The position numbers and the translations under genes are program-made. A stretch of DNA of 64,000 nucleotides from Cytophagaceae bacterium (GTDB taxonomy: Bacteria > Bacteroidota > Bacteroidia > Cytophagales > Cyclobacteriaceae): positions 2,081,234-2,145,233 of the forward strand of contig CP030886.1 of NCBI GenBank assembly GCA_006969745.1, given 5' to 3'. The notes beneath the pieces were generated by a model that did no database searches, had not been told where the DNA came from, and was given only the letters and a program-made list of their open reading frames with translations. Below, piece by piece: positions 59,586 through 64,000 of the stretch; positions within the stretch are counted from its first letter, which is position 1, and every line of letters begins with the position of its first letter.

Positions 59586-62351
59586 ATGTCCGAAAAGAAA
59601 CTCTTCCTGCTCGATGCATTTGCCCTGATCTACCGTGCACACTTTGCCATGAGCCAAAACCCCAGACTCACCACCAATGGCATCAATACCGGCGCAATCC
59701 TTGGCTTTACCAACTCGCTGTTGGAGATTATTACCAAAGAAAGACCTTCCCATATAGGAGTGGCTTTTGATACGCATGCACCGACCTTTAGACATGAATC
59801 TTTCAAAGAATATAAGGCCACTCGTCAGGAACAGCCCGAAGAAATCAAAGTAGCCATTCCATATTGCCTCAAAATTGTCGAAGGGTTCAACATTCCGATT
59901 CTGATGAAAGATGGTTATGAAGCAGATGACCTCATCGGGACAATAGCGAAGAAAGCAGGAAATCAGGGTTTCAAAGTCTATATGATGACGCCAGACAAAG
60001 ACTTTGCACAACTGGTAGATGAAAATATTTCCCTTTTCAAACCTCGGAGAATGGGAAGTGGAGTGGACATCATGGGCATTCCGGAAGTCCTGGCCAAGTT
60101 CGATATAGACAAGGTAGATCAAGTACGCGACGTGCTTGGTTTGAAAGGAGATTCGGTTGATAACATCCCCGGAATTCCCGGCATTGGTGACAAGACCGCC
60201 TCCAAACTCTTAAAGGAGTATGGTTCAGTAGAAGGAATTATTGAACATGTAGATGAATTGAAAGGAGCGCTGCAAAAACGTGTTCAGGAGCACGGCCAGC
60301 AAGGAATCATGTCAAAGGAATTGGCGACCATTAAAATAGATTCTCCTATAGACTTCAATGAAGAAGATCTAAAATATGGCGATCCCAATCCTGATATTCT
60401 AAAACCCATCTTTGACGAGCTCGAATTTAAGACCATAGCACGACGTGTTTTCCAGGAAGAAAATGACATAAAAAAAGGAGCAGATACCCAGCAACTTGGA
60501 TTGTTTGACGGTGGCAGTGAGTCAACTCAGGAACCCGTAGACGATAAAGAATCGATTGCGACAGCAAAACACACCTACCATCTTGTCCAGGGTGCTGATG
60601 CTATCAATGCTCTTTCAGAAAAGCTTAAAGCACAAAAGTCTTTCTGTTTTGATACGGAGACTACCAGTCTCGAAACAAGAGATGCCAGGTTGGTAGGGAT
60701 AGCTTTTGCAATCGAAAAAGGAGAGGCTTGGTATGTGCCATGTTTCGAAAATGCCGCTGAGGTAGCAGAAGCATTCAAAGAAGTATTGGAAGATCCTGAA
60801 ATTCGCAAAATTGGTCAGAACCTGAAATACGATATTCAGATCATGCGAAACTACAATGTGCATGTAAAAGGCCAAATCTTCGATACCATGCTCGCCCATT
60901 TCCTGCTGGATCCGGAATCCAACAATAGCATGGATTGGCTGGCAGATAAATTTTTAAACTACAAGACCATTTCCTATGAGAGCATAGTAGGGCCCAAGGG
61001 GAAGAACCAGAAAACTATTGACCAGGTAGAAGTAGAAAAGGTGAAAGATTACGCTTGTGAGGACGCCGACATTACCCTACAACTAAAAGAACTACTTGAA
61101 AAGGATATTGCTGAGCGCAAACTTGAAAAGCTACTACATGAAGTAGAAGAACCGCTTTCTTTTGTATTGGCAGATATGGAATATCAGGGAGTAAAAGTAG
61201 ACACTGCCACATTGGAAAAGATGTCCAAAGAGTTGGATGAAGAAACACGTAGAGTCCAAAAAGAGATATTCGATACAGCCGGAGTGGAGTTTAATATAGG
61301 CTCACCAAAGCAGCTGGGCGAAATTTTGTTCGAAAAGCTCAAACTGGTAGAAAAGCCCAAGAAGACCAAGACAGGCCAATATGCCACAGGAGAAGACATC
61401 CTATCCAAACTTGCAGATGAGCATAAGATCGCAGCCCAGATCCTGGAATTCAGGGAGTATCAAAAACTCAAGTCCACCTATGTGGACGCTCTTCCAAAGT
61501 TGATTAGCCAAACAGATAATCGCATCCATACAGATTACAGACAGACGGTTGCAGCTACAGGGCGGTTGAGTTCTAATAACCCGAACCTCCAAAACATTCC
61601 CATCCGAACCGAAAAAGGAAGAGAGATAAGAAAAGCGTTCGTTGCAAAAGATGATCAGCACCTGATCATGGCAGCTGATTATTCCCAAATCGAGCTTCGA
61701 ATCATGGCAGCCTTCTCGCAAGATGAGAGTATGGTGCAGGCATTCAAAGATGGTAGAGATATTCATGCGACCACCGCAGCGAAAGTATTTGGCGTGGATG
61801 TGGACAATGTAGAACCAAACATGCGTCGAAAAGCCAAAGAGGTAAACTTTGGAATCATATACGGCATCTCTGCATATGGGCTTTCTCAAAACCTGAACAT
61901 TTCACGAGGCGAAGCACAGGAAATCATCGATTCATATTTCAAAGAGTTCCCGAATGTGAAGAAATACATGGATCAAACCATTGAAAAAGCTAAAAAGGAT
62001 GAGTATGTAGAAACAATCCTCGGGCGCAGACGCTACCTAAGAAATATCAACTCCAGAAACTTCACTATGCGTGGGTTCGATGAGAGAAACGCAATCAACG
62101 CTCCCATTCAGGGCAGCGCAGCAGATATCATCAAGATAGCCATGATTGATATCCATAAATGGATGCAAGAGGAAGATTTACAGTCAAAGATGATCATGCA
62201 GGTACATGATGAACTGGTTTTCGATATGCACAAGGATGAGCAAGAACTACTTATCTCAAAAGTAGAATCATTCATGAAAGAAGCACATCCACTGGAAGTT
62301 CCTATGGAGATCGGCATTGGTGTAGGAGACAACTGGCTGGAAGCGCACTAG
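59586..62351 (+). CDS. polA: DNA polymerase I
   Basis: 921 residues with all three Pol I domains. The 5'-3' exonuclease/flap domain is at 1-280 (DAFALIYRAHFAMSQNP, DGYEADDLIGTIAKKA, IPGIPGIGDKTASKLLKEYG). The 3'-5' exonuclease at about 330-520 retains its DxE (CFDTETTSLETRDARL) and later the YACEDADITLQL region. The polymerase domain has MAADYSQIELRIMAAFS (motif A, about 697), RRKAKEVNFGIIYGISAYGL (O helix) and MQVHDELVFDMHKDE (motif C, about 873). It fills gaps and removes RNA primers. All catalytic residues appear present. Confidence 0.97.
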   Translation: MSEKKLFLLDAFALIYRAHFAMSQNPRLTTNGINTGAILGFTNSLLEIITKERPSHIGVAFDTHAPTFRHESFKEYKATRQEQPEEIKVAIPYCLKIVEGFNIPILMKDGYEADDLIGTIAKKAGNQGFKVYMMTPDKDFAQLVDENISLFKPRRMGSGVDIMGIPEVLAKFDIDKVDQVRDVLGLKGDSVDNIPGIPGIGDKTASKLLKEYGSVEGIIEHVDELKGALQKRVQEHGQQGIMSKELATIKIDSPIDFNEEDLKYGDPNPDILKPIFDELEFKTIARRVFQEENDIKKGADTQQLGLFDGGSESTQEPVDDKESIATAKHTYHLVQGADAINALSEKLKAQKSFCFDTETTSLETRDARLVGIAFAIEKGEAWYVPCFENAAEVAEAFKEVLEDPEIRKIGQNLKYDIQIMRNYNVHVKGQIFDTMLAHFLLDPESNNSMDWLADKFLNYKTISYESIVGPKGKNQKTIDQVEVEKVKDYACEDADITLQLKELLEKDIAERKLEKLLHEVEEPLSFVLADMEYQGVKVDTATLEKMSKELDEETRRVQKEIFDTAGVEFNIGSPKQLGEILFEKLKLVEKPKKTKTGQYATGEDILSKLADEHKIAAQILEFREYQKLKSTYVDALPKLISQTDNRIHTDYRQTVAATGRLSSNNPNLQNIPIRTEKGREIRKAFVAKDDQHLIMAADYSQIELRIMAAFSQDESMVQAFKDGRDIHATTAAKVFGVDVDNVEPNMRRKAKEVNFGIIYGISAYGLSQNLNISRGEAQEIIDSYFKEFPNVKKYMDQTIEKAKKDEYVETILGRRRYLRNINSRNFTMRGFDERNAINAPIQGSAADIIKIAMIDIHKWMQEEDLQSKMIMQVHDELVFDMHKDEQELLISKVESFMKEAHPLEVPMEIGIGVGDNWLEAH

Positions 62352-62411
62352 CAGCAACCTGGAAAAATGTCCCATCTGTTATTTATTGACTGAATTGATC
62401 AGAAAACTCAC

Positions 62412-62440
62412 TTTGTATACCGTTAGTACACATACTTTTT
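62412..62440 (+). promoter_or_regulatory. Candidate Bacteroidota promoter before the FG-GAP gene
   Basis: TTTG (62412-62415), 17-bp spacer, TACTTTTT (62433-62440), a near match to TTTG/TAnnTTTG, 70 bp before the start. Between it and the ATG lies a GTGAC/GTCAC inverted repeat with A/T-rich loop (62473-62505). Confidence 0.35.
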
Positions 62441-62510
62441 TATGATTTGGACATAACCTAAAACGTCCTTTGGTGACAATTTTTTTTGAAAAAACAAAAT
62501 CGTCACTATC

Positions 62511-64000
62511 ATGAAGGCACATCGTATTATCCTGACCATGCTATTTGTGGGCATATGCTCTTTTGGTATTTATGCACAAAGCATCAATGAGATCGCTAAG
62601 ATCCTACCAACACCCAATCAAAAATATTCCCGCGCAGGTGAAGCCATAGCCATTGACGGTAATATTGCCGTGGTAGGTGATCCTGGCTACGAAGAGATAT
62701 ATGAAAATGGAGGTGCCGCATATGTTTTGGAATACAACGGCACGAATTGGAACAAAATTGCTACACTAACCGCATCTGATCCGTCCATAGGAGGAGGAGA
62801 CGAATTTGGATCGTCAGTCGCAATCTCTGGCAATACCATAGTGGTAGGAGCACCATCGAGTGGCGATGGTGGCGTTGCAAGCGGCGCAGTTTACGTATAT
62901 GAGATGCCTGCTGGTGGTTGGACGGATATGACCGAGACACAAAAACTAGTTCCATCTGACTTAGCGACTATAGACAGATTCGGCATTGGAGTAGCAATCT
63001 CCGGAACAACAATAGTAGCTACCAAGCGAGGTGATGGCTCTGGTAATATAGGCGCTGCCTATGTCTATGAAAATAGTGGTACCTGGACACAAGTAGATAA
63101 ACTTATGCCGGCAACTATCTTATCTACAGATTTTTTTGGCTCGAGTGTAGCATTGGAGGGAACAACATTAGTTGTAGGGGCCAGTCAGCGAACCGGGGGC
63201 GGTTCTACATTTATTTTTGAAAATACCACAGGATGGAACGAAGTAGCAGAGCTAACTGCCTCAGATAGAGTTTCAAGTGATCTATTTGGTATCTCAGTCG
63301 CCATATCTGGATCTACCGTGGTGGCCGGTGCCTCAAGAGATCACATTTCAGGCACAGACGAGGGATCTGCCTATGTTTTTGAAAAACCAGTCGGAGGTTG
63401 GATTGATATGACAGAAACACAAAAACTTGTCGCTTCTGATGTAGCAAGCTTTGACTATTTTGGAGAGTCAGTTTCTATTTCTGGAAGTTCAATTTTAATA
63501 GGCTCTCGCTTAAGTGATCCGAATGGTTTAATAAATAGTGGAGCAGCGTACGTTTATGAGTATAACGATGGATCATCTTCATGGATAGAAGGAGCCATTC
63601 TGACTGCAACGGGTGGTGTGGCCCATGATAACATGGGAATAGGAACAGCTATTTCGGGGGATCAAATATTGATCGGCGGTGGAAGTAAACTCTACGCGCA
63701 TACACGTCCGGTAGGAGGGTGGAATACAGCCTCACTTAGCTCAATTCAGGTAACTCCACTTTCGAATGCTCACGATTCATTCGGAGGAATAATATCGATA
63801 GATGGAAACACTGCGGTAGTGTCTGCAATTCGATCAGATAATCTACTTGCAGGAGATGTGGGAGGGGTTTATGTGTTGGAATACGATGGTGCATCCTGGA
63901 GCATTGTTGCTAAGCTAGCCCCTTCAGATGGTGCAGAAGATGATTCATTCGGTTATGATATAGCTATAGATGGGACTACAATTGTTGTAGGGGCTCCATT
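62511..64000 (+). CDS. FG-GAP repeat secreted protein, truncated by the window end
   Basis: The ATG at 62511 opens a frame that runs uninterrupted past the window edge (about 496 codons shown). A signal peptide precedes FGIYAQ (about 23). It is built of FG-GAP-type repeats of 60-65 residues, each with FGSSVAISGNTIVVGAP-type blades: DEFGSSVAISGNTIVVGAPS, DRFGIGVAISGTTIVATKR, DLFGISVAISGSTVVAG and DSFGYDIAIDGTTIVVGAP. These fold into an integrin-like beta-propeller. Bacteroidota homologues often end in a T9SS sorting domain, which would lie beyond this window. Surface display is likely. Confidence 0.88.
   Translation, partial: MKAHRIILTMLFVGICSFGIYAQSINEIAKILPTPNQKYSRAGEAIAIDGNIAVVGDPGYEEIYENGGAAYVLEYNGTNWNKIATLTASDPSIGGGDEFGSSVAISGNTIVVGAPSSGDGGVASGAVYVYEMPAGGWTDMTETQKLVPSDLATIDRFGIGVAISGTTIVATKRGDGSGNIGAAYVYENSGTWTQVDKLMPATILSTDFFGSSVALEGTTLVVGASQRTGGGSTFIFENTTGWNEVAELTASDRVSSDLFGISVAISGSTVVAGASRDHISGTDEGSAYVFEKPVGGWIDMTETQKLVASDVASFDYFGESVSISGSSILIGSRLSDPNGLINSGAAYVYEYNDGSSSWIEGAILTATGGVAHDNMGIGTAISGDQILIGGGSKLYAHTRPVGGWNTASLSSIQVTPLSNAHDSFGGIISIDGNTAVVSAIRSDNLLAGDVGGVYVLEYDGASWSIVAKLAPSDGAEDDSFGYDIAIDGTTIVVGAP

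Noticed and set aside
59523..60122. 199-codon minus-strand frame overlapping polA
   Set aside because: Overlaps the conserved 5' exonuclease domain of polA and shows no protein-like motif.

Overview
The window is typical Bacteroidota chromosome, most likely a marine Cytophagales (Reichenbachiella/Ekhidna/Fulvivirga-like). The placement rests on protein families: a C-terminal type IX secretion (T9SS) sorting domain, ELWxxDGT repeats, a FISUMP protein, DUF6090, DUF4349, two PadR plus FtsX/MacB-type permease pairs, LytTR regulators with membrane N-termini, TAnnTTTG-like -7 promoter boxes and several GTG/TTG starts without clear Shine-Dalgarno sequences. I see no rRNA, tRNA, prophage or CRISPR. 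The genus is inference.

Layout. 0-5 kb: a Tat-exported class V aminotransferase, DUF4260, a VOC protein, two GT2 glycosyltransferases and an MFS permease in one tight run. 5-8.3 kb: a tricorn-like S41 protease. 8.3-15.5 kb: DUF6265, a BLUF photoreceptor, a transglutaminase-like/DUF350-like pair, an ECF sigma with a small membrane partner, a PadR/FtsX pair and a DsbA/FrnE-like protein. 15.6-18.6 kb: a secreted bipartite protein, then about 2 kb of palindromic repeats holding two identical GIY-YIG nuclease genes in a recent 620-bp tandem duplication. 18.6-21.4 kb: a flavin monooxygenase, a YHS protein, and a small wHTH-like membrane protein bracketed by two 124-bp direct repeats of the same repeat family. 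21.5-24.2 kb: an ECF-like sigma factor with three SRPBCC genes; three promoters share TGTAACACAT and a -10-like RTCNAA at identical spacing. 24.2-26 kb: two tandem BLUF genes, each behind the same palindrome, and PhzF. 26-34 kb (minus strand): DinB, two LytTR regulators, a T9SS cargo protein, a membrane protein and a large FAD/Fe-S dehydrogenase. 34.2-37.3 kb: ECF sigma, HEAT-repeat anti-sigma candidate and two DUF4097 proteins. 37.3-41.2 kb: a frameshifted SBF transporter, a PpiD-like protein apparently without its parvulin domain, and two tandem globins. 41.4-49.7 kb: housekeeping genes (DUF493, PCD, RsmI, inositol monophosphatase, IspF, MnmD, acyl-CoA synthetase) mixed with surface proteins. 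49.7-58.5 kb: accessory and envelope genes including the second PadR/FtsX pair. 58.5-64 kb: GNAT and TetR with an operator touching the TetR start, polA, and a truncated FG-GAP surface protein.

The strongest unexplained signals are: (a) a self-contained ECF regulon in which the sigma factor, carrying an H-x-C-x8-C-x-C tail, probably drives its own operon and two neighbouring SRPBCC genes through a visible shared promoter; (b) a REP-like association of a GIY-YIG nuclease with palindromic dispersed repeats, including a fresh tandem amplification; (c) a paired BLUF module with a duplicated operator-like palindrome. Everything here is read by eye; no database search was run.
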